From Lederbergia panacisoli (GTDB lineage: Bacteria; Bacillota; Bacilli; Bacillales; Bacillaceae_C): 64,000 nucleotides of DNA. The notes beneath the pieces are model-generated. The model ran no database searches and had not been told where the DNA came from. It was given only the letters and a program-made list of their open reading frames with translations. This document shows, in pieces, positions 53,417 to 62,319 of this stretch. The position numbers and the translations under genes were made by a program. Location: contig NZ_JANJGU010000006.1 in assembly GCF_024626525.1 (NCBI RefSeq), positions 124,001 to 188,000 on the forward strand, given 5' to 3'. The stretch's first letter is position 1. Each line of letters begins with the position of its first letter.

Positions 53417-53513
53417 AACTCTGTTTTACTACCGGATAATATGGCAATACTATCGGATAACATCTTTTCACTCTCTTACTACTTAAGATCTACTCTCTAA
53501 ATCGCCAAGATCG

Positions 53514-54101
53514 TTACTCAATCAAGCCCTTCGTCGAATTGACTCCCTTAATATTAGGATCAATCCGAATCGCTTCAGCCAAAGCGCGGCCGACTGCTTT
53601 AAAAATAGCTTCTATTTTATGGTGCGTATTTTCTCCATACAATACACGGACATGCAGCGTAATTCCGGCATTAAAGGCAAATGCTCTGAAAAATTCCTTT
53701 ACTAATTCAGTGTCAAAATTCCCAAGAGATTGTGTCTGGAATTCTCCTTCAAAATGAAGGAATGGCCTCCCACTAATATCAATGGCAGCAAAACCTAGCG
53801 TTTCGTCCATTGGAACATAGGATGATCCGTAACGGACAATTCCTTTTTTATCTCCTAATGCTTCGCGAAGTGCTTTTCCTAGTACAATCCCAGCATCCTC
53901 AACTGTGTGATGGCTGTCAATATGTAAGTCACCATCTACCTTCAATGTCAAACCAATCCGGCCATGGCGAGCAAATGCTTCCATCATATGATCAAAAAAT
54001 CCGACGCCGGTTTGAATATCCACAACCGATGGATCGTCTAATCGGCACTCAAGCTGGATTTTTGTTTCCAACGTTTCCCTATTATTAGATGCACTGCGCA
54101 T
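53514..54101 (-). CDS. hisB: Imidazoleglycerol-phosphate dehydratase HisB
   Basis: Removes water from imidazoleglycerol phosphate. The 195-residue product has the duplicated metal motifs [17 protein letters not shown] and [21 protein letters not shown] at 54101 lies 8 bases after GGAG inside the end of hisC, giving the standard family length; the start at 54119 would be atypical. Overlaps hisC by 17 bases. Confidence 0.94.
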   Translation of the reverse strand: MRSASNNRETLETKIQLECRLDDPSVVDIQTGVGFFDHMMEAFARHGRIGLTLKVDGDLHIDSHHTVEDAGIVLGKALREALGDKKGIVRYGSSYVPMDETLGFAAIDISGRPFLHFEGEFQTQSLGNFDTELVKEFFRAFAFNAGITLHVRVLYGENTHHKIEAIFKAVGRALAEAIRIDPNIKGVNSTKGLIE

Positions 54102-55155
54102 ACATCTCACTCCATTCATTTAATGCGGTTCTAAGCTTTGCATGTTCCTCTTTATTTCCCGCTGAAATCCTAACTGCTTTCAATTTTTCACCATCAAAAA
54201 AGCGAATTTTAATCTTTTTTTCGTATAGGAAATCCGCGAGAGCTTTTGCTTCATTCATTTTGATAAGGAAAAAATTTGTATGGCTTGGGAATAACTGTGC
54301 GCCTACAATTTTGCGGACAAATTCAGTTAAAATTTCCTCAAGCTCAGCTATTTGACCAAGCTGAATTAATAAAAATTGATCCAACACATTCGGATTTTCC
54401 AGTAGCTGTGTACCGATTTGCGCCGAAATGGTATTCACATTGTAAGGAGGTTTGATGCAGCTGATTCCTTCAATGATTTGGTCATTCGCTATCAAAAATC
54501 CAAGCCTTAATGCTGCCATCCCCATTGCTTTGGAAGCAGTTCTTAAAATGATTAGATTTTCATAACTTATGACTTTTTTAGCAAACGGAGATTCTCCAGC
54601 AAAGTCGATGTACGCTTCATCAAGAATTAGAACTCCATCCACTAACTGGAGTGCAGATAAAATTTCCTCGATTTCAATTACAGAATAAAGCTGCCCTGTC
54701 GGATTATTCGGGTATGACAGAAACATAAGCTTCGGTTTTCTCGTTTCAATTTCTGCCAAAACCTTTTCAAGCGGCAATGAAAAATCTTCATTTAAGGAAA
54801 TTTGGTTTACTTCCGCTCCCATAATGACAGCATTTTTCTCATACATGGAAAAATCCGGTTCCAAGACGAACACTACATCGCCTGGGTCAAGAAAATATTG
54901 AGAGATAATCGAAATTAATTCATCCGATCCATTGCCGGCAATAATATTATCAACAGGGAATCCGCTGAATTTACCATAAGCCTTAACAAGTGCTTCCGAG
55001 CTTTCGGCTGGATAACGATTAATCAATGTTTCCTGTAATTCTCCGAGATCTACTGATGACAACAAACTCATAAATGCTTCATTATTATCTAGCCTAATCA
55101 TGTCAAATTCAGGCTTTACCTTATACGGTGTCATTCCTTGAAGTGCTTTTCTCAT
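54085..55155 (-). CDS. hisC: Histidinol-phosphate aminotransferase HisC
   Basis: PLP enzyme converting imidazole acetol phosphate to histidinol phosphate. The 356-residue product has [46 protein letters not shown] and the PLP Lys in [16 protein letters not shown] near 207. It overlaps hisD by 4 bases and extends into hisB. Including hisC inside the operon differs from B. subtilis, where hisC lies with the aromatic genes. Confidence 0.93.
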   Translation of the reverse strand: MRKALQGMTPYKVKPEFDMIRLDNNEAFMSLLSSVDLGELQETLINRYPAESSEALVKAYGKFSGFPVDNIIAGNGSDELISIISQYFLDPGDVVFVLEPDFSMYEKNAVIMGAEVNQISLNEDFSLPLEKVLAEIETRKPKLMFLSYPNNPTGQLYSVIEIEEILSALQLVDGVLILDEAYIDFAGESPFAKKVISYENLIILRTASKAMGMAALRLGFLIANDQIIEGISCIKPPYNVNTISAQIGTQLLENPNVLDQFLLIQLGQIAELEEILTEFVRKIVGAQLFPSHTNFFLIKMNEAKALADFLYEKKIKIRFFDGEKLKAVRISAGNKEEHAKLRTALNEWSEMYAQCI

Positions 55156-56435
55156 TGTTCCAGCCTCACTTTCACGGCACGGGCATGCCCATCCAATTTT
55201 TCCTCAGCAGCGATTTTTTCAATATAAGGTGCCGCATTACGCAGCGCCTCTTCAGAATAATAAACAAAGGTCGTTTTCTTCACAAAATCATCAACTGATA
55301 ACCCCGAAGAAAATCTTGCAGTTCCCGAAGTCGGCAATATGTGGTTTGGACCCGCAAAATAATCACCAACTGGTTCAGGAGTATAGCTTCCTATAAATAC
55401 GGAACCAGCGTTTTTCACTTTACTCAAATATTGAAGTGCGTTTTCCACTTGAATTTCCAAGTGTTCTGGGGCAAGCGCATTGACTAATTCAAAAGCTTCA
55501 TCAATAGAGCTGACAACAACAGCCGCTCCTTCATTCATAAGTGAAACTTCTGCGATTTCCTTTCGCGGCAATAAAGCACATTGCTTTTTTACCTCAGCCA
55601 AGGTTTCTTCCACTAAACGCTCAGATGTTGAAAAAATAAAAGCCCTTGCTTTTTCATCGTGTTCAGCTTGCGCGATGAGATCTGCTGCAACGAACTTAGG
55701 ATTTGCTGTTTCATCTGCGATTATAGCAACTTCCGATGGCCCCGCAATCATCTCAATCCCCACATCACCAAAAACAAGCGACTTAGCTGCCGCCACATAC
55801 GCATTTCCAGGACCGACTATTTTATCAACTGGCTCAATTTCTTCCGTTCCATATGCTAAAGCGGCAATAGCCTGACTTCCACCCATTTTATAAATTTTAT
55901 GAACCCCTGCAATATCAGCTGCAACCGATAAGATTGGCGTAATCGCCTCCCCACCGCGAGCAGGAGTTGCCATCACAATTTCGCGCACACCGGCTAAAAC
56001 AGCAGGTATTGCATTCATTAAAACAGACGAAGGATAGACCGCTGTTCCCCCCGGAACGTACACCCCAACTCGATCAATCGGACGAAAAAGTTGACCCGAA
56101 ATAATATCATCCGTCATTTCCATCATCCGCGACTGCTGCAATTGTTTGGAATGGAATTTCCGAATATTTTCTGCTGCCTTTTTTAATGCTTCAATAAGCT
56201 CCTCTGGAACTTGTTCCCACGCTTCTTTTCTTTCTTCCTCGGAAACTTCCCATTTTTCAGGAATACCTCCATCAAATTTCAATGTGTATTCCTTTAAAGC
56301 CGACTCTCCGTTACTTCTAATGTTTTCGAGCACTTCTTTGACCGTCACTAAAACCTGATCTTCAAATGCTTGTTTTTTAGTTTTTCTTGAAATAAAAGCA
56401 GAAATAAATTGTTCGGGTGAATAAGTAGGAATCAT
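55152..56435 (-). CDS. hisD: Histidinol dehydrogenase HisD
   Basis: Zinc- and NAD-dependent enzyme for the last two steps of histidine synthesis. The 427-residue product has GVYVPGGTAVYPSSVLMNAI, GGSQAIAALAYGTEEI, DKIVGPGNAYVAAAK, IAGPSEVAIIAD, AEHDEKARA and late GPNHILPTSGTARFSSGLS. Overlaps of 4 bases with hisG and hisC show tight coupling. Confidence 0.95.
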   Translation of the reverse strand: MIPTYSPEQFISAFISRKTKKQAFEDQVLVTVKEVLENIRSNGESALKEYTLKFDGGIPEKWEVSEEERKEAWEQVPEELIEALKKAAENIRKFHSKQLQQSRMMEMTDDIISGQLFRPIDRVGVYVPGGTAVYPSSVLMNAIPAVLAGVREIVMATPARGGEAITPILSVAADIAGVHKIYKMGGSQAIAALAYGTEEIEPVDKIVGPGNAYVAAAKSLVFGDVGIEMIAGPSEVAIIADETANPKFVAADLIAQAEHDEKARAFIFSTSERLVEETLAEVKKQCALLPRKEIAEVSLMNEGAAVVVSSIDEAFELVNALAPEHLEIQVENALQYLSKVKNAGSVFIGSYTPEPVGDYFAGPNHILPTSGTARFSSGLSVDDFVKKTTFVYYSEEALRNAAPYIEKIAAEEKLDGHARAVKVRLEQ

Positions 56436-57052
56436 ATAATCTCCTCCTCTATGCGAAACGAATCGATTAACGGAGTCAGAATAGCTCTTTTTAATTTCAA
56501 TGAATTCCGATTCGCTATTAAGCGAGCTGAAATAGTTAACATTTCTTCTTTTACGACGAGTCCATTTTCTTTTAACGTATTTCCCGTCTCTACAATATCA
56601 ACAATATCGTCTGCAAGACCCAAAAGTGGAGCTAACTCAACAGAGCCTTCAAGCTTCACAATATCGACCGATTTCCCTTGATCCCGGAAATATTTCGTCG
56701 TGATATTCGGATATTTTGTCGCAATCCTTTGCTTTCGTAGAGGGGTCAAATTCGATGGCTCCCCTGCAATTGCGAATCTACATTTTCCAAAAGGGAACGG
56801 CAATAAATCAAATACATCTGGTTGGACTTCCAATAAAATATCCTCGCCGACAATTCCAAGATCCGCAATCCCATACTCTACATAAGTAGCGACATCAATA
56901 CCTTTAGCAAAAATAGCACAAAAATGATCTGTTTCAACTTGTAGTTTCCGGCCTTTATCTAGCAACGGATTAACATCATAGTCTAGATCCTTTAAAAATT
57001 TAATAAATTGTTTTTCCAACCTACCTTTTGTTAGGGCGATAACTGGTTTCAT
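56432..57052 (-). CDS. hisG: ATP phosphoribosyltransferase HisG (short form)
   Basis: Catalyses the committed step of histidine synthesis from ATP and PRPP. At 206 residues it is the short form without the C-terminal regulatory domain; such HisG needs HisZ, encoded just upstream. Motifs: ALTKGRLEKQFIKFL, YGIADLGIVGED, ATKYPNITTKYF, LEGSVELAPLLGLADDIVDI. Overlaps hisZ and hisD by 4 bases each. Confidence 0.95.
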   Translation of the reverse strand: MKPVIALTKGRLEKQFIKFLKDLDYDVNPLLDKGRKLQVETDHFCAIFAKGIDVATYVEYGIADLGIVGEDILLEVQPDVFDLLPFPFGKCRFAIAGEPSNLTPLRKQRIATKYPNITTKYFRDQGKSVDIVKLEGSVELAPLLGLADDIVDIVETGNTLKENGLVVKEEMLTISARLIANRNSLKLKRAILTPLIDSFRIEEEII

Positions 57053-58173
57053 CGATCAATCATCTCAAACTTTCCATTTAATTTCTTAATTTCATAAACT
57101 CGATCATAAACTTCCACATTTACTGATTCTAATTGGACATCCACTATACAATTTTCAAAGGATTTCCGAACATTTTCGGCAAATGCTAACGAATCTTCAT
57201 TCGCAATAATACACACCTTTTCCAATGAATCCATTTCTTTTACTTGTGCTGCTAATACCTCTACATCAAGGGCGACGCCTACTGCTGAAATACTTTCGCC
57301 AAATTGTTCATACAAGCGATCGTAGCGGCCTCCAGAAAAGCAAACCGCACCTGAACTTTGTAAAAATCCCCGGAACATCAAACCAGAATAATATGGAAGG
57401 TTTTTCACCCTTCCGAGATCCACAAGAATTTCTCCACTGCCTGATTGTTGTAAAATATGGGCAAGCTTCTTTATATGTTGTAATGTACCTAGCACATTCT
57501 CTCGATCTTTCCATCTTTTTTCATATTCAGCTATGATTTCAATAGGCCCGAAAGCATCTACAAGTGACGCAAGTTCTGCCGCTTTCTCTTGATCACTGCG
57601 TGCAAGCGCAATTTGATATACTTCATCTTTTTTCTTATCATGCATCGCTTGCCTTAATCGTTCTGCCTCAAGCTTTGATAATTTCAGCTCCGAAACGAAA
57701 CTTTCATATATTTCAGTATGTCCGAGTTCAATGACACATGTGCCAACTCCGATTTCCTTCAAAAAAGCCTGTGCCATTAACAGACATTCACTTTCTCCCA
57801 TCAATTCTGGATGATGAATAATCTCTACACCAATTTGATGATATTCAACACCTGGCATATTTCGTTTAAAAATAGATCCTTGATATGCCCATTTTTGGGG
57901 TGTCTTTTCTTGGGATGATAAGGCACGGGCAATCGCTGTCGTCCAGTCAGGGCGAAGGACTTCTATTTCGCCCTCACCGTTAAACCATTTCATCATATCT
58001 TGTAATTTCATATCAATAAATTCATTCGTAAAAGTTAAAGCATATTCGATAACAGGTGTTGAGATAGGCTTATACCCTCTCATCGTCGTAATTTGTCTGA
58101 ACTTCTCCATTACCTGAAAACGATTGTTTAGAGAAATTCCCATTTCATCTTTACTTCCGGCTGGTAAAAACAA
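57049..58173 (-). CDS. hisZ: ATP phosphoribosyltransferase regulatory subunit HisZ
   Basis: Histidyl-tRNA synthetase-like partner of the short HisG; gives activity and histidine feedback. The 374-residue product has class II-type motifs (MRGYKPISTPVIEYALTF; VLRPDWTTAIARALSS; GRYDRLYEQFGESISAVGVA) but lacks the tRNA-binding domain. TTG start behind GGGAAGTG. First gene of the operon. Upstream 58174-58295 holds the promoter region; an imperfect CTTTAGT / ACTAAAG inverted repeat (58193-58224) could be an operator or leader hairpin. No T-box was found. Confidence 0.92.
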   Translation of the reverse strand: MFLPAGSKDEMGISLNNRFQVMEKFRQITTMRGYKPISTPVIEYALTFTNEFIDMKLQDMMKWFNGEGEIEVLRPDWTTAIARALSSQEKTPQKWAYQGSIFKRNMPGVEYHQIGVEIIHHPELMGESECLLMAQAFLKEIGVGTCVIELGHTEIYESFVSELKLSKLEAERLRQAMHDKKKDEVYQIALARSDQEKAAELASLVDAFGPIEIIAEYEKRWKDRENVLGTLQHIKKLAHILQQSGSGEILVDLGRVKNLPYYSGLMFRGFLQSSGAVCFSGGRYDRLYEQFGESISAVGVALDVEVLAAQVKEMDSLEKVCIIANEDSLAFAENVRKSFENCIVDVQLESVNVEVYDRVYEIKKLNGKFEMIDR

Positions 58174-58295
58174 TCCTATTCACTTCCCGATTCTTTAGTC
58201 CGTTATCACTCTACCAAACTAAAGGATTTTTAATTTCTACAACTATATCATAAATCAAAAGTAAATACAATCAAAATTTCACAACAACGGGCATG

Positions 58296-58320
58296 AGAAA
58301 AGGGAGCATTGAAAGCTCCC
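58296..58320 (-). terminator. Terminator of the oligopeptide importer operon
   Basis: Minus strand GGGAGC / GCTCCC with a TTTTCTC tail, just after the last gene of the operon. Confidence 0.75.
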
Positions 58321-58326
58321 CCGCAA

Positions 58327-59322
58327 TCACATTTCATATAAATGACACGCAGTAAAATGACCAGGCTTTACCTCTTGCCACTTAGGTTCTACTTTTGAAC
58401 AGATCTCCATCGCTGCCGGGCAGCGGGTACGGAAAACGCAGCCACTAGGAGGAGCGATTGGACTTGGAACATCTCCTTTTAAGACAATTCGTTCCCGGTT
58501 CACCTCCGGGTCAGGAATGGGAACAGCTGACAGCAATGCTTGTGTGTACGGATGCAAAGGCTCATCATATAAGCTATTACTATCGGTCAGTTCAACCATT
58601 TTCCCAAGATACATGACAAGAATTCGATCTGAAATATATTTCACCATTGATAAATCATGGGCAATAAATAAATACGTCAATCCCATTTTCTGTTGAAGTT
58701 CTTTCAATAAGTTGACGACTTGCGCCTGTATCGAAACATCAAGTGCAGAAATTGGCTCGTCGCATACGATAAATTTAGGATTAAGTGCAAGAGCTCTGGC
58801 AATGCCAATTCGTTGGCGCTGACCTCCACTGAACTCATGGGGAAAGCGACTCATATGCTCAGGATTTAAGCCAACTAATTTTAATAATTCCTTAATGCGC
58901 TCTTTTTTCTTTTTTCCACTTAGTATTCGATGGATGGCAAAAGGCTCACCAATAATTTCCTCTACTGTCATCCTCGGATTTAAAGAAGCATAAGGGTCCT
59001 GGAAAATCATTTGGATTTCTTTACGTATTTTCCCCATTTCCCTCTGTTTAAAAGAAAATATATTTTTCCCGTTATATAAGACCTCACCGCCAGTAGCCTC
59101 GTATAAGCGGATAATTGTCCTACCAGCAGTTGATTTACCGCAACCACTTTCACCAACTAGGCCGACAGTTTCCCCTGGATATATATCCAGTGTTAATCCA
59201 TCAACAGCTTTTAAATGATGACGGTCAATAGAAAAGTATTTTTTTAATTCTTTAATTTGTATTAAAGGGGTTTTAGAACCATTATTTTTTGTTAAGTTAG
59301 TTTCTATTAATTGTGATGGCAT
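58327..59322 (-). CDS. oppF: Oligopeptide ABC importer ATP-binding protein OppF
   Basis: Second ATPase of the importer. The 331-residue product has Walker A GLVGESGCGKSTAGR near 60, signature FSGGQRQRIGIARAL near 163, Walker B FIVCDEPISALDVSIQ near 185, and a C-terminal Cys-rich oligopeptide motif (PSGCVFRTRCPAAMEIC) that often holds an iron-sulfur centre. ATG at 59322 (MPSQLIETN) lies behind GGGGAAGG; the longer frame upstream overlaps oppD too far. Confidence 0.9.
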   Translation of the reverse strand: MPSQLIETNLTKNNGSKTPLIQIKELKKYFSIDRHHLKAVDGLTLDIYPGETVGLVGESGCGKSTAGRTIIRLYEATGGEVLYNGKNIFSFKQREMGKIRKEIQMIFQDPYASLNPRMTVEEIIGEPFAIHRILSGKKKKERIKELLKLVGLNPEHMSRFPHEFSGGQRQRIGIARALALNPKFIVCDEPISALDVSIQAQVVNLLKELQQKMGLTYLFIAHDLSMVKYISDRILVMYLGKMVELTDSNSLYDEPLHPYTQALLSAVPIPDPEVNRERIVLKGDVPSPIAPPSGCVFRTRCPAAMEICSKVEPKWQEVKPGHFTACHLYEM

Positions 59323-60325
59323 TTGCCTTCCCCTTTCCATCCCCTTGTTTCGCCATTGGGTGATGCAGCCAACAAGCGGCAAATTGGCCCGGACTAACTT
59401 CTTCAAGCTCTGGATTATGATTTTTACATACATTCATCGCGTATTCACATCTGGCAAAAAACGGGCATCCTTTTGGAGGATCCAATAAATCTGGAGGTGT
59501 TCCAATGATCGGAGCAAGCGGTTGTTTTTTGTCCATGTTTAACTTCGGTATCGATTTCAATAAGCCTTCCGTATACGGATGCTGCGGCTTTTGATACAAG
59601 TCCCGAACTGAAGCTGTTTCTACTACTTGTCCAGCATACATTACCACTACCCGCTCGCACATTTCAGCCACTACTCCAAGATCATGGGTGATTAAGATGA
59701 TCGAAGTTCCCATTTTTTGCTGAATTTCCTTCATTAATTCCAATATTTGTGCTTGAATGGTTACATCAAGTGCAGTTGTAGGTTCATCAGCAATCAAAAG
59801 CCTCGGATTGCATGCTAATGCTATAGCAATCATCGCTCTTTGCCTCATACCTCCTGAATACTCATGAGGATATTGATGGATCCTCTTTGAAGCTTGAGGA
59901 ATTCCTACGAGTTCTAACATATTCAAAGCTTTATTGAAAGCTTCTTTTCTACTAATATTATTATGGCGTAAAATCGCCTCGATAATTTGGTTTCCAATCT
60001 TGCTTGTCGGATTAAGGGAAGTCATCGGATCTTGAAAAATCATACTAATTTGCTTCCCTCGTATTCTTTGCATGTCTTTTTCGGAATTTGCAAGCAAATT
60101 TTTTCCGTAGAATTCGATTGATCCTTGCTTATAACGGACAGAGGAAGTTGGCAAAAGCTTCATAATTGATTTTGCTGTAACACTTTTCCCACAGCCCGAT
60201 TCTCCCACGATAGCAATGGTTTCTCCTTCTTTTAATTCAAAGTTTACCCCTCTAACTGCTTTTACTTCGCCTGCATATGTTTGAAAGGATACGTGCAAAT
60301 CTTTTACCTCTAATAAATTTCCCAT
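59297..60325 (-). CDS. oppD: Oligopeptide ABC importer ATP-binding protein OppD
   Basis: First ATPase. The 342-residue product has Walker A AIVGESGCGKSVTAKS near 36, signature YSGGMRQRAMIAIAL near 160, Walker B LLIADEPTTALDVTIQ near 180 and the C-terminal Cys motif GCPFFARCEYAMNVC. It overlaps the next ATPase gene by 26 bases. Ribosome site GAGAGGGGGG. Confidence 0.92.
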   Translation of the reverse strand: MGNLLEVKDLHVSFQTYAGEVKAVRGVNFELKEGETIAIVGESGCGKSVTAKSIMKLLPTSSVRYKQGSIEFYGKNLLANSEKDMQRIRGKQISMIFQDPMTSLNPTSKIGNQIIEAILRHNNISRKEAFNKALNMLELVGIPQASKRIHQYPHEYSGGMRQRAMIAIALACNPRLLIADEPTTALDVTIQAQILELMKEIQQKMGTSIILITHDLGVVAEMCERVVVMYAGQVVETASVRDLYQKPQHPYTEGLLKSIPKLNMDKKQPLAPIIGTPPDLLDPPKGCPFFARCEYAMNVCKNHNPELEEVSPGQFAACWLHHPMAKQGDGKGKANAITINRN

Positions 60326-60345
60326 TTTTATTTTGCCCCCCCTCT

Positions 60346-61275
60346 CTAATTCCGCAATCTCGGATCAAGGGCATCCCGAAGTCCGTCGCCGAACACATTA
60401 AATGCCAACATCGTAAGTGAGATTAATATGGCTGGAATATAAAGTTGATACAAATTCCCAATATGAATGCTGCCGAGGGCATCGTTGACAAGCGTCCCCC
60501 AACTTGCCTGTGGGGGTTGTACACCTAAGCCAAGATAGCTTAAAGTTGCTTCGGCAAAAATGGCAGTTGGGACAGTAAGGGTTAGGTTAACAAGTATTGG
60601 CCCCAGTGTATTTGGAATCATATGCTTCCTCAAAATCCACCCCATATTAGCCCCCATTGCGTTGGCAGCATGAACAAACTCCAATTCCTTTAACTGTAAA
60701 ACTTGTCCACGGACAAGCCGTGCCATTGGGATCCATCCCGTAATGGTCATCGCAATGATAATCGGCCAAATCCCTCTTTTCATCGCAATCATGACTAAAA
60801 TAACCATCAGTAAATAGGGAATCGCATATAATACTTCTGCTATCCTCATCATTACGTTATCAGTGCGGCCGCCTTTGATAGCTGAAATTCCGCCATACAC
60901 AACACCAACTACGAAATCGACCAACGCCGCCATAAAGCCAATAAATAATGAAATTCTCGCCCCATACCATGCCCTTGTAAATAAATCGCGGCCGGACGTA
61001 TCGGTGCCAAACCAGTGTTCAGCATTCGGTTTGAGATTTTTTTTCGTAAAATCTTGTTCATAATAGGAGTATCCATTTAAATACGGACCAATAATTGCCA
61101 TGATAAGTAAAATAATGATAATAACAAGACCAAACATCGCAAGCTTATTTGTCTTTAACCTTCGCCAAACATCTGCCCAATATGACATCGATGGCCGAGT
61201 TATTTTTTCCGCTTCTTTAAAATTATCAACTGCTGGCTGGAACATGTCCTCTGTAAGCTTCATTTGTTTTTCCAT
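60346..61275 (-). CDS. oppC: Oligopeptide ABC importer permease OppC
   Basis: A 309-residue permease; cytoplasmic N-terminus of about 45 residues, six helices, and the conserved HWFGTDTSGRDLFTRAWYGA plus the EAA loop ELEFVHAANAMGANMGWIL. Start overlaps the last base of the OppB stop codon (TGATG). Confidence 0.93.
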   Translation of the reverse strand: MEKQMKLTEDMFQPAVDNFKEAEKITRPSMSYWADVWRRLKTNKLAMFGLVIIIILLIMAIIGPYLNGYSYYEQDFTKKNLKPNAEHWFGTDTSGRDLFTRAWYGARISLFIGFMAALVDFVVGVVYGGISAIKGGRTDNVMMRIAEVLYAIPYLLMVILVMIAMKRGIWPIIIAMTITGWIPMARLVRGQVLQLKELEFVHAANAMGANMGWILRKHMIPNTLGPILVNLTLTVPTAIFAEATLSYLGLGVQPPQASWGTLVNDALGSIHIGNLYQLYIPAILISLTMLAFNVFGDGLRDALDPRLRN

Positions 61276-62204
61276 CAGCTGTTCTCCTTTGCGATCTTAA
61301 TGCGAGGATCGATCCACGTATAAGCCACATCAACGATAAAGATCAAAAAGATCAGAATGGCGCTATAGAAAACAGTTGATCCCAAAATGACTGAATAGTC
61401 ACGATTGAAAATACTTTTAACAAACATTTCTCCCATCCCAGGAATTCCAAAAATATGCTCAATAATGAAGCTGCCTGTAACGAGGTTAGCAGTCGTAATC
61501 CCCAATACTGTAACAACTGGAAGAATTGCATTCCTAATAGCATGTTTTATAATAATCATGCTTCTGGCAAGACCTTTCGCTTTAGCCGTTAAAATATAAT
61601 CTTGATTCATGACCTCCAACATGCTGGACCTCATTAATCTAGCTAAAAACGCGGTTGGCATCATCGCTAGTGAAATGGATGGTAAGACAGTATGAGACCA
61701 TGATTTCCATGTTGCAACAGGTAAGACCCGCAAATAAACTGCAAAATATTGAATGAGGAAAGTGGCAAGAATAAAACTAGGTACAGAGATACCGATAATC
61801 GCTATGACCATCGAAAGGTAGTCTGGCCAGCGGTTATGATTAAGCGCCGCAATAACGCCTAATATCAAACCAAACGTTATAGCAATAACAAGCGCCTGCA
61901 GTCCAAGATGTAGAGAGACTGGAAATCCTTTTTTAATATAATCATTAACTGTTAAAGTCTTTGATTTCATGGATGGACCAAAGTCTAATTGGAGCAATGA
62001 TTTTAAATATATTCCATACTGGACAATCTCTGGTTTGTCCAAATTATAATGTTTCTGCAAATTATTATATATAGCGGGTGGCATTGGGCCTTCTTTAGCA
62101 AAGGGATTGCCCGGAATGATTTTCATGATTATAAAAGTAATGGTAATGATGACCCATAGGGTAATAATCGCCCATATTAGCCGCTTTAACGTATATTTCA
62201 GCAT
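61275..62204 (-). CDS. oppB: Oligopeptide ABC importer permease OppB
   Basis: A 309-residue permease; six helices with a large outside loop after helix 1 (NPFAKEGPMPPAIYNNLQKH) and the EAA loop EVMNQDYILTAKAKGLARSM. Ribosome site AGAGGTG. First of the four membrane/ATPase genes behind the binding-protein gene. Confidence 0.93.
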   Translation of the reverse strand: MLKYTLKRLIWAIITLWVIITITFIIMKIIPGNPFAKEGPMPPAIYNNLQKHYNLDKPEIVQYGIYLKSLLQLDFGPSMKSKTLTVNDYIKKGFPVSLHLGLQALVIAITFGLILGVIAALNHNRWPDYLSMVIAIIGISVPSFILATFLIQYFAVYLRVLPVATWKSWSHTVLPSISLAMMPTAFLARLMRSSMLEVMNQDYILTAKAKGLARSMIIIKHAIRNAILPVVTVLGITTANLVTGSFIIEHIFGIPGMGEMFVKSIFNRDYSVILGSTVFYSAILIFLIFIVDVAYTWIDPRIKIAKENS

Positions 62205-62259
62205 GAATACACCTCTTTTTAGTGCAACTTGAAGTGAATAGAATCTTTATGAAAAATCG

Positions 62260-62290
62260 GGGTATGCCACAAAGACATACCCTTCATTTA
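62260..62290 (-). terminator. Attenuating hairpin between oppA and oppB
   Basis: Minus strand GGGTATG / CATACCC with a CGATTTTTC tail. Imperfect T run, so it should let some transcripts through and keep the binding protein in excess over the permease, as is common in opp operons. Confidence 0.65.
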
Positions 62291-62319
62291 GCGTAGATTT
62301 ACCCGCACATCTTGATCTT

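Noticed and set aside
58174-58295. T-box leader for the histidine operon
   Set aside because: No T-box sequence (TGGNACCGCG) or specifier hairpin is present and the leader is too short.
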